A DNA stretch of 52,874 nt, from positions 1-52,874 of the forward strand of contig VEQN01000005.1 of assembly GCA_018883165.1 (NCBI GenBank), written 5' to 3'. The position numbers and the translations under genes are program-made. Under the pieces are notes generated by a model. It was not told the origin of the DNA and searched no databases. It saw only the letters and a program-made list of their open reading frames with translations. Position 1 is the first letter of the stretch; the number at the start of each line of letters is the position of its first letter. Shown here in pieces: positions 19,346 to 27,766 of the stretch. Source of the stretch: Candidatus Tayloriibacteriota bacterium (GTDB taxonomy: Bacteria; Patescibacteriota; Minisyncoccia; Phycocordibacterales; CAIZLB01).

Positions 19346-20428
19346 ATGAACAAGATAAAATATATAATTATAGCCACAATACTCGTACTCATCGCGGTGA
19401 GTACGATGCACACAAAGGAAACCAAAGAAGCAAGACTTGGTGCCGTATTCCACAGCACCGGTTTCGCATCTTTTGTGGGTGAAGAATCAAGAAACGGATT
19501 ATTACTAGCACTCAAGGATACAGGCTTCCCTGCCGAACGAGTCGTTATTGAAGATGGTAAATCTGATGTGACAGGATCAGTAAACGCTGTGAATAAATTG
19601 GTACATGTAGATAAGGTACAGGCGATAATTGGACCGGAGTGGACCGAGTTTGGTGCAGCAGTTGCACCAATCGCAAGTACCAACAAAATACCGATTATTT
19701 CCCCGTGGGTGGTTGCTGACTCTGATTTCGTGAAGCCACCGTATTTTTGGTCTATGACGCCATCGGATTTGGGTGAGCACAAAGCACTTGCACAATATAT
19801 GAAAAAGAAATCGGTAAAAAAAGTTGCGGTGATTAAAACCGTGAATACCTGGTCGAACATAAATGCAAAGCAAATAACAACAGAGCTGGCAAATCTTGGT
19901 ATCGAATACATAGAAATTAGCACAAATCCAGATCAGACAGATTTTAGAACCGAGATACTTAAGGTTAAGGAGTACAAGCCAGACTATGCATATTCAGCTA
20001 TATCAGATGACATGGGTCATGCAGCATTATGCAACCAAGTACTTGCACAGATAGGCGACATAATGATTGCTACACATAGCGCACGTGCCAAAGCAAAATC
20101 AACACTTGATAATCTTGGGCGATTTAAGAGCAAAGTTGTCTTTGCAGAGATGCATTCTGGCAACAAGCAAGATGAGTTTAATGAGAAATACAAAGCAATA
20201 TATGGTAAGTACCCTTCAGGCCCAAGCGCGGCGGCCACATATGATGCTGCAGTAATACTAATCAAAGGCCTGGCGAGTAACTTGAGTACAGTAGAATCAA
20301 TTTCTCAAGCTAATTACGAAGGTTACTCCGGCTACATACGATTTGATTCTAAAGGAAAACTTCCACTAAGAAATGCTTCTGTGTTTACATTTGATGAATC
20401 AGGGAAACAAGTTCCTCTTTTTAACTAA
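19346..20428 (+). CDS. ABC-type branched-chain amino-acid-like substrate-binding protein
   Basis: 360 residues. A hydrophobic N-terminus (about 5-22) acts as signal or anchor. The two-lobed type 1 periplasmic-binding fold (Peripla_BP_6/LivJ-like) follows: 'RLGAVFHSTGFASFVGEESRNGLLLAL', 'VQAIIGPEWTEFGAAVAPIASTNKIPIISPW', 'YFWSMTPSDLGEHKALAQYMKKK', 'AAATYDAAVILIKGL'. No permease or ATPase genes accompany it, so it may be an orphan receptor, sensory, or work with a transporter elsewhere. The ligand is unknown. Confidence 0.8.
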   Translation: MNKIKYIIIATILVLIAVSTMHTKETKEARLGAVFHSTGFASFVGEESRNGLLLALKDTGFPAERVVIEDGKSDVTGSVNAVNKLVHVDKVQAIIGPEWTEFGAAVAPIASTNKIPIISPWVVADSDFVKPPYFWSMTPSDLGEHKALAQYMKKKSVKKVAVIKTVNTWSNINAKQITTELANLGIEYIEISTNPDQTDFRTEILKVKEYKPDYAYSAISDDMGHAALCNQVLAQIGDIMIATHSARAKAKSTLDNLGRFKSKVVFAEMHSGNKQDEFNEKYKAIYGKYPSGPSAAATYDAAVILIKGLASNLSTVESISQANYEGYSGYIRFDSKGKLPLRNASVFTFDESGKQVPLFN

Positions 20429-20436
20429 GGGTTGAA

Positions 20437-20477
20437 ACAACAAAACACCTCCCTGTTACAGGAGGTGTTTTGTTGTT
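20437..20477. terminator. Bidirectional terminator between the binding protein and rpsR
   Basis: AACAAAACACCTCC-ctgttaca-GGAGGTGTTTTGTT, symmetrical and flanked by A/T runs; serves the two convergent transcripts. Confidence 0.85.
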
Positions 20478-20482
20478 TCAGC

Positions 20483-20686
20483 TTATGCTGCTACGTAAGG
20501 AAGGAGTCCCATGAATCGGGCTCGCTTGATTGCTGTAGCCAACTGTCGCTGGTGTTTAGCTGTCACACCTGTCTTCTTTCGAGACATAATTCGACCCTGA
20601 GGATTGATGAACTTTGAGATGATCGCAGTATCCTTATAGTCGATATGCTGAATGTTGTTTTGTGTGAAATAGCACTGTTTTGCCAT
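20483..20686 (-). CDS. rpsR: 30S ribosomal protein bS18
   Basis: 67 residues. '[49 protein letters not shown]' contains the conserved S18 core (FINPQGRI, RxxTG(V/N)xxxHQR, ARxxGLLP). The order rpsF-ssb-rpsR is the classic arrangement. S18 pairs with S6 on the platform of the small subunit. Confidence 0.97.
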   Translation of the reverse strand: MAKQCYFTQNNIQHIDYKDTAIISKFINPQGRIMSRKKTGVTAKHQRQLATAIKRARFMGLLPYVAA

Positions 20687-20732
20687 ATTCGTTTATATAT
20701 ATATGCCGTACTCTACTATGTGAATCTACAAA

Positions 20733-21200
20733 CTAGAATGGAATGTCTTCTGGATTAATTTCCTCTTCTGGATAATCCATGCTTGGCATATTGTCGAGCG
20801 CGTTATCTTCTTTAGAAGATTTTGGTGCTGACTTAGGTTCATATGAACCACCTTGGTTTGAACCAGCATCTCCTCGTCGTTCACCGAATTGAACTCGGTC
20901 AGCAACTACTTCTGTTCGATACTGTTTCTTACCATCTTGCCCATCCCAACTTCGTGTTTGCATTCGTCCTTCTACATAGACAGAACTACCTTTTTTCAAG
21001 TACTGAGCAGCTGTTTCAGCTTGTCTACCAAATACCACAATGTTGTGATAATCAGCTGACTCTTGCTTAGCACCTTTCGCGTCTTTCCAGACTCGATTAG
21101 TTGCTACAGAGAAACTTGCTACCGACATACCTGAAGGCAATGCTTTTAATTCAGGATCCCTTGTTAAATTACCGATAATAAATGCTTTGTTAAGATACAT
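20733..21200 (-). CDS. ssb: Single-stranded DNA-binding protein
   Basis: 155 residues. OB fold from the start ('MYLNKAFIIGNLTRDPELKALPSGMSVASFSVATNRVW', 'ADYHNIVVFGRQAETAAQYLKKGSSVYVEGRMQTRSW'). A Gly/Ser/Pro linker (about 108-138) precedes an acidic tail ending in DIPF, the canonical partner-recruiting tip. It lies between rpsF (28 bp) and rpsR (46 bp). Confidence 0.97.
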   Translation of the reverse strand: MYLNKAFIIGNLTRDPELKALPSGMSVASFSVATNRVWKDAKGAKQESADYHNIVVFGRQAETAAQYLKKGSSVYVEGRMQTRSWDGQDGKKQYRTEVVADRVQFGERRGDAGSNQGGSYEPKSAPKSSKEDNALDNMPSMDYPEEEINPEDIPF

Positions 21201-21228
21201 GGATGTATTGTATCAATTTGGTTATTGA

Positions 21229-21687
21229 TTAATCAACCTGTACTTCTTCTGGAGCTTCAGTTGGTTCTGTACCAGCTTCTGTGGCTTCCTTAGTTCCTTT
21301 CTTTGAAGAAACTTCCTTTGCACCAACGAGAGTGTTCTCTCGTACAGTTGCAATGAGAAGGTATCGGAGTATTGGCTCAAAAGCTTTTACCTCTTTTTCA
21401 AAAGCAGGAATTTCTTCTGCGTTAAGTTCAAACTTAACCCATCCAAAATATGCCTCTGTGTATCGCTTTTTTTGCGCCTTAACTGTCTTTGATATTTCGT
21501 AAGCGAGATTAGTCATTTCAGGAGTTCCCTCCGCGATGAACGTACCCCCTTTCTTTTCAATCAAAGATTTAAGATGCGAAAATGGAACCGCAACCTCGTC
21601 TTCAGAAAGAGTTGGAACAAAATGGAATCCGAGTTCATATACTCGTACACCCTCTTGTCGCTCATTTGTGTCTTTTTCTATTGACAT
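21229..21687 (-). CDS. rpsF: 30S ribosomal protein bS6
   Basis: 152 residues. Ferredoxin-like S6 fold 'VRVYELGFHFVPTLSEDEVAVPFSHLKSLIEKKGG', 'LAYEISKTVKAQKKRYTEAYFGWVKFEL', 'LRYLLIATV'. It has a longer charged C-terminal tail than E. coli S6 (Glu/Thr-rich from about 125). First gene of rpsF-ssb-rpsR; a TTGCAT-n17-TAGTGT promoter ends about 7 nt before the ATG, so the mRNA may be nearly leaderless. Confidence 0.93.
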   Translation of the reverse strand: MSIEKDTNERQEGVRVYELGFHFVPTLSEDEVAVPFSHLKSLIEKKGGTFIAEGTPEMTNLAYEISKTVKAQKKRYTEAYFGWVKFELNAEEIPAFEKEVKAFEPILRYLLIATVRENTLVGAKEVSSKKGTKEATEAGTEPTEAPEEVQVD

Positions 21688-21728
21688 GGGCTACACACTA
21701 CCACAGGTTAAGGTGTAATGCAACCAAA

Positions 21729-22529
21729 TTACTGAAGCTTAAATGCTGAAATAGCGTTATTTAACAAGGCTATTCTGACTGTCTCAAATTCCAGACCCTT
21801 AATCTCCGCTATCTTTTTAACCACCTCAGTGACATACAAGGGTTCGTTCCGTCTCCCCCTGAAAGGCACCGGGGCAACAAATGGACAGTCGGTCTCAGAA
21901 AGCATCCTATTTAATGGCACAAAACGAACTAGTTCCTCATACTGCTTCGCAAACGTGATTACACCCGTGAAAGATATTGTGAATCCCAAATCCAAGAATG
22001 CCTGTGCTTCCTCAATGCTACCAGCAAAGAAGTGTGCATTCCCTCTCAATTTTGTACCATACACACTGAAGCAATCTTTAAGTATTTCTAAAATCTTTCC
22101 ATATGATTCTCTCGCATGAATCATTATTGGCTTATCATATTTCACCGCAAGAGCAATTTGTGCTCGGAAATCCTCTTCTTGAATTCTCAAATATTCCTCC
22201 TTGTTTTCCGCTGGGTCAAGCCTATATACATCAATACCACACTCTCCTACCGCAACGGTCTTTTGATGAGCAACCAACGGCTCAAAATCATGAGTATTAA
22301 ATCTGTTCATAGGTGTTACCTCAGTTGGATGAAGTCCGACAATACCGTATACGCCATCATATTTCTCAGACAAACTCACAATTTGTTTTGATGCCTCAAG
22401 AGTAGTACCGACATTAATCATCAGTACTCCTGCTTCCTTTGCACGTGAAAGGACTTCCTCCCGATCCGGGTCATACTCTTCGAAGTTTACATGTGCATGT
22501 ACGTCAATGTATTTTGCAGATTCAATCAT
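21729..22529 (-). CDS. tatD: TatD-family metal-dependent DNase
   Basis: 266 residues. The TatD metal ligands are visible: 'YIDVHAHVNFEEYD' (HxH), 'AVGECGIDVYRL' (Glu), 'PIMIHARESYGKILEIL' (His), 'GNAHFFAG' (His) and 'LSETDCPFVAP' (Asp). It is a TIM-barrel hydrolase active in 3'-5' DNA/RNA trimming and repair. It stands alone on the minus strand between rpsF and metG. Confidence 0.93.
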   Translation of the reverse strand: MIESAKYIDVHAHVNFEEYDPDREEVLSRAKEAGVLMINVGTTLEASKQIVSLSEKYDGVYGIVGLHPTEVTPMNRFNTHDFEPLVAHQKTVAVGECGIDVYRLDPAENKEEYLRIQEEDFRAQIALAVKYDKPIMIHARESYGKILEILKDCFSVYGTKLRGNAHFFAGSIEEAQAFLDLGFTISFTGVITFAKQYEELVRFVPLNRMLSETDCPFVAPVPFRGRRNEPLYVTEVVKKIAEIKGLEFETVRIALLNNAISAFKLQ

Positions 22530-22550
22530 ATATACGGTATATCATAGTAT

Positions 22551-22578
22551 TTGACAGTAGTATTGCAAGGTGTACGAT
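22551..22578 (+). promoter_or_regulatory. Promoter of the small membrane-protein unit
   Basis: TTGACA (22551-22556), 16-bp spacer, TACGAT (22573-22578), followed by a strong 13-bp hairpin AGCATAG-A-GATGTG / CACATC-C-CTATGCT at 22595-22637 with no T-run. The leader to the ATG at 22689 is about 100 nt. Confidence 0.6.
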
Positions 22579-22688
22579 TTGTGTAGATATACGGAGCATA
22601 GAGATGTGTACATATCTTGTGAGCACATCCCTATGCTTAGCGAACATTCTGTTCTCTGACATAGTTCCAACCAGAAATTCACCCTTCT

Positions 22689-22973
22689 ATGCCAGACTCA
22701 ATCTACCACACCATCTCCTCGATCATCGCAGCATTAATGCTGTATGCATTCTACACACACAGCTTCATGCTTCTCTCTGCCTGCCTCATCTGGTATGGCA
22801 TCGGCATCTATGCTGCAAACTCGCACCTTAACTGGTGCAAGAATGCTGGAAAACATGTCGAGCATCCCTGGAGATTTTTCTGTTGGTTCTCATTCAATGG
22901 TGTCATACTCCTCATCGCAACAAAAACGTATGAGATGTGGCACTCAAAGACTCAAAATCAACTGACTGAATGA
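22689..22973 (+). CDS. Small membrane protein of unknown function
   Basis: 94 residues with two or three hydrophobic segments (about 5-22, 26-45, 64-80) and aromatic/His-rich connecting stretches ('NWCKNAGKHVEHPWRFFCW'). It has its own consensus promoter, a structured leader and a downstream terminator, which supports it as a real unit in an otherwise gene-free 485-bp stretch. Slightly GC-richer than its neighbours. An overlapping frame (22744-22965) is a shadow. I recognise no family. Confidence 0.5.
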   Translation: MPDSIYHTISSIIAALMLYAFYTHSFMLLSACLIWYGIGIYAANSHLNWCKNAGKHVEHPWRFFCWFSFNGVILLIATKTYEMWHSKTQNQLTE

Positions 22974-22987
22974 AATTCCAGTTCAGA

Positions 22988-23022
22988 CACCCGTTCCCAT
23001 TAGAACACGGGTGTTACTCTTT
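22988..23022. terminator. Shared terminator between the small membrane gene and metG
   Basis: ACACCCGTtcccattagaACACGGGTGTT hairpin lying between convergent genes; its right part overlaps the end of metG (stop at 23014). Confidence 0.7.
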
Positions 23023-24462
23023 TCTCAAAAACAGTGGTTCAACAGGCATCTTATTCTGCTTCACACATTCTTTTATTTTCTTTGAAGTATCTGGGAGAAG
23101 TGGTTGTAACATTAATGCAACACTGTAGAGAGCAATCACAAGTTCTTGTATGAGGACCACGCCTGTTTCTTTATCTGTCTTAATAACTGAAAAAGGTTTT
23201 TTCTCTTGTATAAAGAGATCAAGACTTTGTATACGTGACCACACAAATTGTGATACTTTAACAAAGTCGTATTCTGCACAAATATCAAAAAAAGTATCTG
23301 GAATCTGGACACCACTCACATCTACAGGCCCAACAAGATTAGCCTCCGCCATTTTCATAATTCTACTGGTTAGGTTTCCAATCCCGTTCGCAAGCTTCGC
23401 ATTGTATGCCTCTTTGAATCTCTCCATCGTAAATGGACTATCCTCGAATGCTGACAACTCTGAAAGACAGAAGAATCGCAAAGCATCTGTCCCATATTCT
23501 TTCACTACATCATACGGATTAACAACATTACCAAGTGATTTAGACATCTTTACACCACCCTCCCCTGTGAGAAAACCATCAATCACAATCTGATGCGTAT
23601 TTGGGAGATGAGCAGCCATGAGCATCGCTTGCCACATTGCTGACTGTTGTCTTAAGTTATCCTTTCCACAATATTGTATTGGGGTTCCGTTTCTCCAATA
23701 TATATCAAATGCATCTTCATCTGTTGGCCACCCAAGTGTTGAGATGTAGTTTACCAATGCATCAAACCATACATACATTACATGTTCCTCATCACCTGGA
23801 ACAGGAACACCCCATGACATTTTGCTTTTTTGTCTTGAGATACTAAAGTCTTGCAGTCCACGACTTACAAATGATTTAATCTCATTGAATCGAAAATCTG
23901 GTATTACAAAGTTAGGATGTGATTCATAGAAAGAGAGAAGTTTCTCACCAAATTCCGAGAATTTAAAGAAGTAATTTTCTTCCTCAATAAGTTCCAACTC
24001 TTTGTTTGGATGTATTGGACACTTACCATCAACAAGCTCAGAATCAGTTTTCTCAAGCTCACATCCTACACAATATTTAGCTTGATAGTTTTTCTTATAT
24101 ATATACCCATTCTGAAAACACCTGTTCCAGAACTCTTGTGCTGCTTTTTCATGCTTTGGATCAGTTGTACGAATGAAATGTACATCATTTGAGATATGTA
24201 AAAGATCTTTGAGACCCTTAAATTGTTCTGCATAACCATCCACATATGTCTGTACGCTTTTCCCCTCTTTCAAAGCAGCATCATAGAGCTTCTGACCATG
24301 CTCATCTGTTCCAGTATTAAAAAACACCTCATATCCCTGAAGCTTCTTCACTCGTGCAACAGCATCAGCCCTGATGAGTTCCGTAGCAAAGCCAACATGC
24401 GGATCCGCATTTACATACGGCAATGTTGTGGTTATATAGAAATGTTTTTTTGCTGATTCCAT
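23014..24462 (-). CDS. metG: Methionyl-tRNA synthetase
   Basis: 482 residues, class I. 'TTLPYVNADPHVGFATELIRADA' carries the HIGH-type motif (HVGF), 'FNTGTDEHGQKL' is conserved, 'KYCVGCELEKTDSEL...KCPIH' is a knuckle region, and 'GGVKMSKSLGNVV' is KMSKS. The C-terminal anticodon-binding helical domain is present. The C-terminal tRNA-binding/dimerisation extension of the long E. coli form is absent, as in many reduced genomes. It charges tRNA-Met for initiation and elongation. Confidence 0.97.
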   Translation of the reverse strand: MESAKKHFYITTTLPYVNADPHVGFATELIRADAVARVKKLQGYEVFFNTGTDEHGQKLYDAALKEGKSVQTYVDGYAEQFKGLKDLLHISNDVHFIRTTDPKHEKAAQEFWNRCFQNGYIYKKNYQAKYCVGCELEKTDSELVDGKCPIHPNKELELIEEENYFFKFSEFGEKLLSFYESHPNFVIPDFRFNEIKSFVSRGLQDFSISRQKSKMSWGVPVPGDEEHVMYVWFDALVNYISTLGWPTDEDAFDIYWRNGTPIQYCGKDNLRQQSAMWQAMLMAAHLPNTHQIVIDGFLTGEGGVKMSKSLGNVVNPYDVVKEYGTDALRFFCLSELSAFEDSPFTMERFKEAYNAKLANGIGNLTSRIMKMAEANLVGPVDVSGVQIPDTFFDICAEYDFVKVSQFVWSRIQSLDLFIQEKKPFSVIKTDKETGVVLIQELVIALYSVALMLQPLLPDTSKKIKECVKQNKMPVEPLFLRKE

Positions 24463-24500
24463 ATATCGGAAATACTAGCACGAATCCTTTGTATTTAGAA

Positions 24501-25586
24501 TTAGGTAATATTCTCTGTTGTACTAAACCTCTTGTTCTTTTCAACGTCTTCAATGAGTTCCATAAGTACTACAGAAAGAGGTACAGCAAGAAGTGCTCCG
24601 ACGAGACCGGCAAGTTCTGCACCGGCAACAAGGGCAATGATGACCATCAATGGAGGGATGCCAATGACTTTTTTAGCAACCAGTGGGTACATAATATGAG
24701 ATTCAATTTGTTGTATGACAACGTAGATGGCAATGACGATGAGTCCTAGTCCAAAACCACCATCAAGTGTTGCTAGGATAAATGCTGGAATCGCTGAGAT
24801 GGACATACCAACAATCGGTACGAGTTCAAATATGGCAGCGAGGAATGCAAGAAGCAGTGCATGAGGAATACCTGCGATTAAGAGAGCAACATAAGTCAAG
24901 ACCCCTACAAATAGACCGAGGAGCAATTGTCCCTGCATCCATTTACCAATTTTGTTTTGTGATCTCTGCCACAATCCTTTCACATACTTTTCATATCGAA
25001 GAGGTGTAATGATTGATAAGAACTCACCGACACCATCATCCCGCACAGAGAGATAGAACGATATTACCACCACAAGCACAATACTCACGACACCTCCAAA
25101 AAATCCTGTCACCGTATCAAACAAACCTCCAGAAAATTGTGAGAGAGCGCCCGCAGTGTATCCTGCCAAATCACCAATTGAAATTGTATTCGGAATATCT
25201 GGGAAGAATGTCTTTACACTCTTGTATGCGTTACCTGTGAGTGGGTTGAATATATCAATAGTTTTTACATATTTAGGCAAACTATTTAACGCTGATGCGG
25301 TTTCAGAAAATAGTGGAGGTACCACAAACGAAAATGTTGCTGCTGCGACAGCTGCAATTCCGATATACATAATTGAAGCTGCAAATACTCTTTGTATCCC
25401 CCTTCTAGTTAACCATCGTGTTCCTGGCTCAATTACAGATGCAATTACCACAGCAGAGATGAGAACCAAGATGAGGCCCCTGAGTGTAATTGCTGCATAA
25501 ATACACAAAACAAAAATGGCAACCTTGAACAGAGTGCCCATGCTAATTTCTATTGTCAATTTTTGTTTTGGTCGAGGCTCTTCCAT
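24501..25586 (-). CDS. AI-2E family transporter (PerM/YdiK-like)
   Basis: 361 residues with about eight hydrophobic segments. 'TLRGLILVLISAVVIASVIEPGTRWLTRRGI', a mid-protein loop with 'LPKYVKTIDIFNPLTGNAYKS', and the C-terminal 'PHALLLAFLAAIFELVPIVGMSISAIPAFILA' and 'GIPPLMVIIALVAGAELAGLVGALLAVPL' are hallmarks of the AI-2E/UPF0118 permease family. Substrates of this family vary (AI-2 export, Na+/H+), so none is assigned. It lies 38 bp downstream of nothing obvious and 38 bp before metG on the same strand. Confidence 0.87.
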   Translation of the reverse strand: MEEPRPKQKLTIEISMGTLFKVAIFVLCIYAAITLRGLILVLISAVVIASVIEPGTRWLTRRGIQRVFAASIMYIGIAAVAAATFSFVVPPLFSETASALNSLPKYVKTIDIFNPLTGNAYKSVKTFFPDIPNTISIGDLAGYTAGALSQFSGGLFDTVTGFFGGVVSIVLVVVISFYLSVRDDGVGEFLSIITPLRYEKYVKGLWQRSQNKIGKWMQGQLLLGLFVGVLTYVALLIAGIPHALLLAFLAAIFELVPIVGMSISAIPAFILATLDGGFGLGLIVIAIYVVIQQIESHIMYPLVAKKVIGIPPLMVIIALVAGAELAGLVGALLAVPLSVVLMELIEDVEKNKRFSTTENIT

Positions 25587-25665
25587 GGGTCTAAGTTGTA
25601 CTTACAGAATACCACTTGAACCCATAGACGTGAAGAGAGGTTTAATATTACAAAATCCCCTTAAT

Positions 25666-26955
25666 TTACCTTATCTTTTTGAGGTACTCTACGAATTGTG
25701 GTTTGTCTTTTTCCCTGAATGGACCAACTATTGCCAAGTTCGCTTTTTGTGCCTGAATTAAATCTTTAGCCACCATATGTACCTGTTTAGATGTAATAGA
25801 AGAAATCTCATCCGCTCGTGTCTTAGGGAGTGAAAATTTTCCTTTAACAACCTCCTCTCTTCCAAAGAAGTTCGCGTAGTCTTCAACAGTTTCAAGATGA
25901 AGCACAAGACCTGACAATCGATACTCTCTGACTTTCTCCATCTCATGTTCTGTTACCCCTTCCTTTTTTATCTTAACCAACTCTTCAACAATTCCCTGGA
26001 TTGCTTCCCCTACTCGATCATTTGAAACACCCGCAGATACGGTTAACTCACCTGTATCAAAACCTGTATTCAAATTTGCATATACGTAATAGCAGATACC
26101 AAGTTCTTCCCTCATCTTATGATACAAACGAGAACTCATACCACCCGAGAGCGCAGCGATGAGTGACTTACCAGCTTGTACTCGCTTATCTCTAAAATCA
26201 AACCCCCTAAACGAAAGGACCAGATGCGTCTGATCTGTTTCTTTGTATTGTATAGACACTTGAGGCTGATTCTGTGAGACCGATGTCTTTTGGAATTGAT
26301 TCTTCTTTCCCGACTTTAATGTACCAAACAATTTCTGTATATCTGTATCAGCACTTTTTTCAGCAATATTACCTGCGACAATAACCACTGTATTCTTGGC
26401 AGTATATTGACCACTGTGATATTTCAACAAATTGTCTCTGTTAAATGAACTTACAGTTTCTTTGGTTCCAATAATATCTCTTCCCGCAGGTTGGTCACCA
26501 TACAACAATTCAGAAGAGAGCTTCTGAACTCGGTATTGGGGATCATCCATATACATATTCATCTCTTGGATAACCACTCCTTGTTCTTTTTTAATCTCAT
26601 CCTCCGGAAACACTGAGTTTAAATATATATCAGACACCATCTCAATAATCTTCGCACCGTGTTTTTTATGTGCTCGTGCATAGTAACCAGTATATGCTCT
26701 TCCAGTGAACGCATTGTAGTCAGCACCAATCCTATCAAACTCCAACGCAATATCTTTTGCAGTTGGTCTTTTTACAGTTCCCTTGAAACACATATGTTCC
26801 AAGAAATGTGCCAATCCACTTTCTATCTTTGTCTCAAAATCTGCTCCAGTACCCACAAGAACCATAGCTAAGACAGTCTCAGTGTTCTTCATCGGAATAT
26901 ATAGATATCGGAGCCCGTTTGTAAGTGTCTTTTTCTTTGGAATTGGTGTTTGCAT
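25666..26955 (-). CDS. M16 family zinc metallopeptidase
   Basis: 429 residues. The inverted zinc motif HxxEH is at 50-54 ('GLAHFLEHMCFKGT') and the third ligand Glu lies in 'EIKKEQGVVIQEMNMY' downstream. Two M16 domains follow ('YKETDQTHLVLSFRGF', 'ALSGGMSSRLYHKMREELGICYYVYAN', where the R/Y pair is conserved). It resembles processing-peptidase-type single-chain M16B enzymes. A TAGACT box lies 8 nt before the ATG, matching leaderless starts. It may clear peptides or process exported proteins; substrate unknown. Confidence 0.93.
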   Translation of the reverse strand: MQTPIPKKKTLTNGLRYLYIPMKNTETVLAMVLVGTGADFETKIESGLAHFLEHMCFKGTVKRPTAKDIALEFDRIGADYNAFTGRAYTGYYARAHKKHGAKIIEMVSDIYLNSVFPEDEIKKEQGVVIQEMNMYMDDPQYRVQKLSSELLYGDQPAGRDIIGTKETVSSFNRDNLLKYHSGQYTAKNTVVIVAGNIAEKSADTDIQKLFGTLKSGKKNQFQKTSVSQNQPQVSIQYKETDQTHLVLSFRGFDFRDKRVQAGKSLIAALSGGMSSRLYHKMREELGICYYVYANLNTGFDTGELTVSAGVSNDRVGEAIQGIVEELVKIKKEGVTEHEMEKVREYRLSGLVLHLETVEDYANFFGREEVVKGKFSLPKTRADEISSITSKQVHMVAKDLIQAQKANLAIVGPFREKDKPQFVEYLKKIR

Positions 26956-26977
26956 ATACCTGAAGTCTACATAAACA

Positions 26978-27018
26978 AAAACAGCCTAGCAACTTGCGTT
27001 GCTAGGCTGATGTTTTTT
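26978..27018 (-). terminator. Terminator of the GC-rich orphan gene
   Basis: ACAGCCTAGCAA-cttgcg-TTGCTAGGCTG stem; on the minus strand followed by TTTTTG. It lies about 38 nt past the stop at 27056. Confidence 0.8.
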
Positions 27019-27055
27019 GGAGCCCGAGAATGTCTTACTCGACAACCACAGGTGT

Positions 27056-27619
27056 TCAAGACGACGGTGCCTCTGCCGAACGATCAGAAGCCTCATCAGG
27101 TTCATCAAGCTCACCCCGCATATCAGCACGGAGCACCGCTTCGCGAAGTGGCACTCGTGGTTTTGTAGGAAGCGGAGCCTCCACGAGCAGATCTTCTGGT
27201 GGCGATCTCCGCCACGACAGATGAACAGTGAAACCCAGATCCCGATTCGTAAGCACCGCAAACCAGCGCTCCGTATCATGATCAGAGTATGCACTCGCGT
27301 CATCTGCAAACCCCCGACTCTCAAGGATACTGAGCGCAGCTTTGAAATCATCTTTGTCGATTGCTCGCAGAGCGAAATGGCAAGTTGACGCTGGGTGAAC
27401 CCCAGAAACAACCTTCACAGGAAGACTTCCGGGTTTCCCCACGAAGATGAATCCAGTGTCTTCACTCAAGTCCACACCTTCAGGAAGCCGAGCGCCGAGA
27501 TGCTTCATTGCCCAAGCAATGGCATGTTTTTTTGATTTGCCAGTGTGGATTGCAACCACCGATCCGTAATCTTGGACCAATTTTCCATCGTTAACCAGGT
27601 CTTTGAGCGTGGTGCTCAT
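27056..27619 (-). CDS. GC-rich hypothetical protein
   Basis: 187 residues from the ATG at 27619, chosen because GGAGGA sits 8 nt upstream, the clearest Shine-Dalgarno in the window. The frame stays open to a TTG at 27748. Middle part 'DYGSVVAIHTGKSKKHAIAWAMKHLGARLPEGVDL', then 'HPASTCHFALRAIDKDDFKAALSILESRGFADDASAY', then a Pro/Glu/Asp-rich tail. No family recognised. Codons rich in GCG/CGC/GAG and local GC well above the neighbours suggest foreign origin. It has its own terminator. A 9-bp inverted repeat TCTTTTGTC/GACAAAAGA (27705-27724) lies upstream. Confidence 0.6.
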   Translation of the reverse strand: MSTTLKDLVNDGKLVQDYGSVVAIHTGKSKKHAIAWAMKHLGARLPEGVDLSEDTGFIFVGKPGSLPVKVVSGVHPASTCHFALRAIDKDDFKAALSILESRGFADDASAYSDHDTERWFAVLTNRDLGFTVHLSWRRSPPEDLLVEAPLPTKPRVPLREAVLRADMRGELDEPDEASDRSAEAPSS

Positions 27620-27766
27620 CTGAATTTCCTCCATATCAAACTTCCAGATGTTTGATTTGTTGTGTTGAGGTGCTACACGCTTGGTTTTAAGCCATGCGTA
27701 TGTTTCTTTTGTCTGGACAAAAGATCCTGGATAGGAGAGTACCACCAAAATATTGGTTTGGCAAGG

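Noticed and set aside
27705-27724. Perfect 9-bp inverted repeat as the glyS terminator
   Set aside because: The 2-nt loop and absence of a downstream T-run on the minus strand make it a poor terminator; treated as an upstream repeat of the orphan gene.
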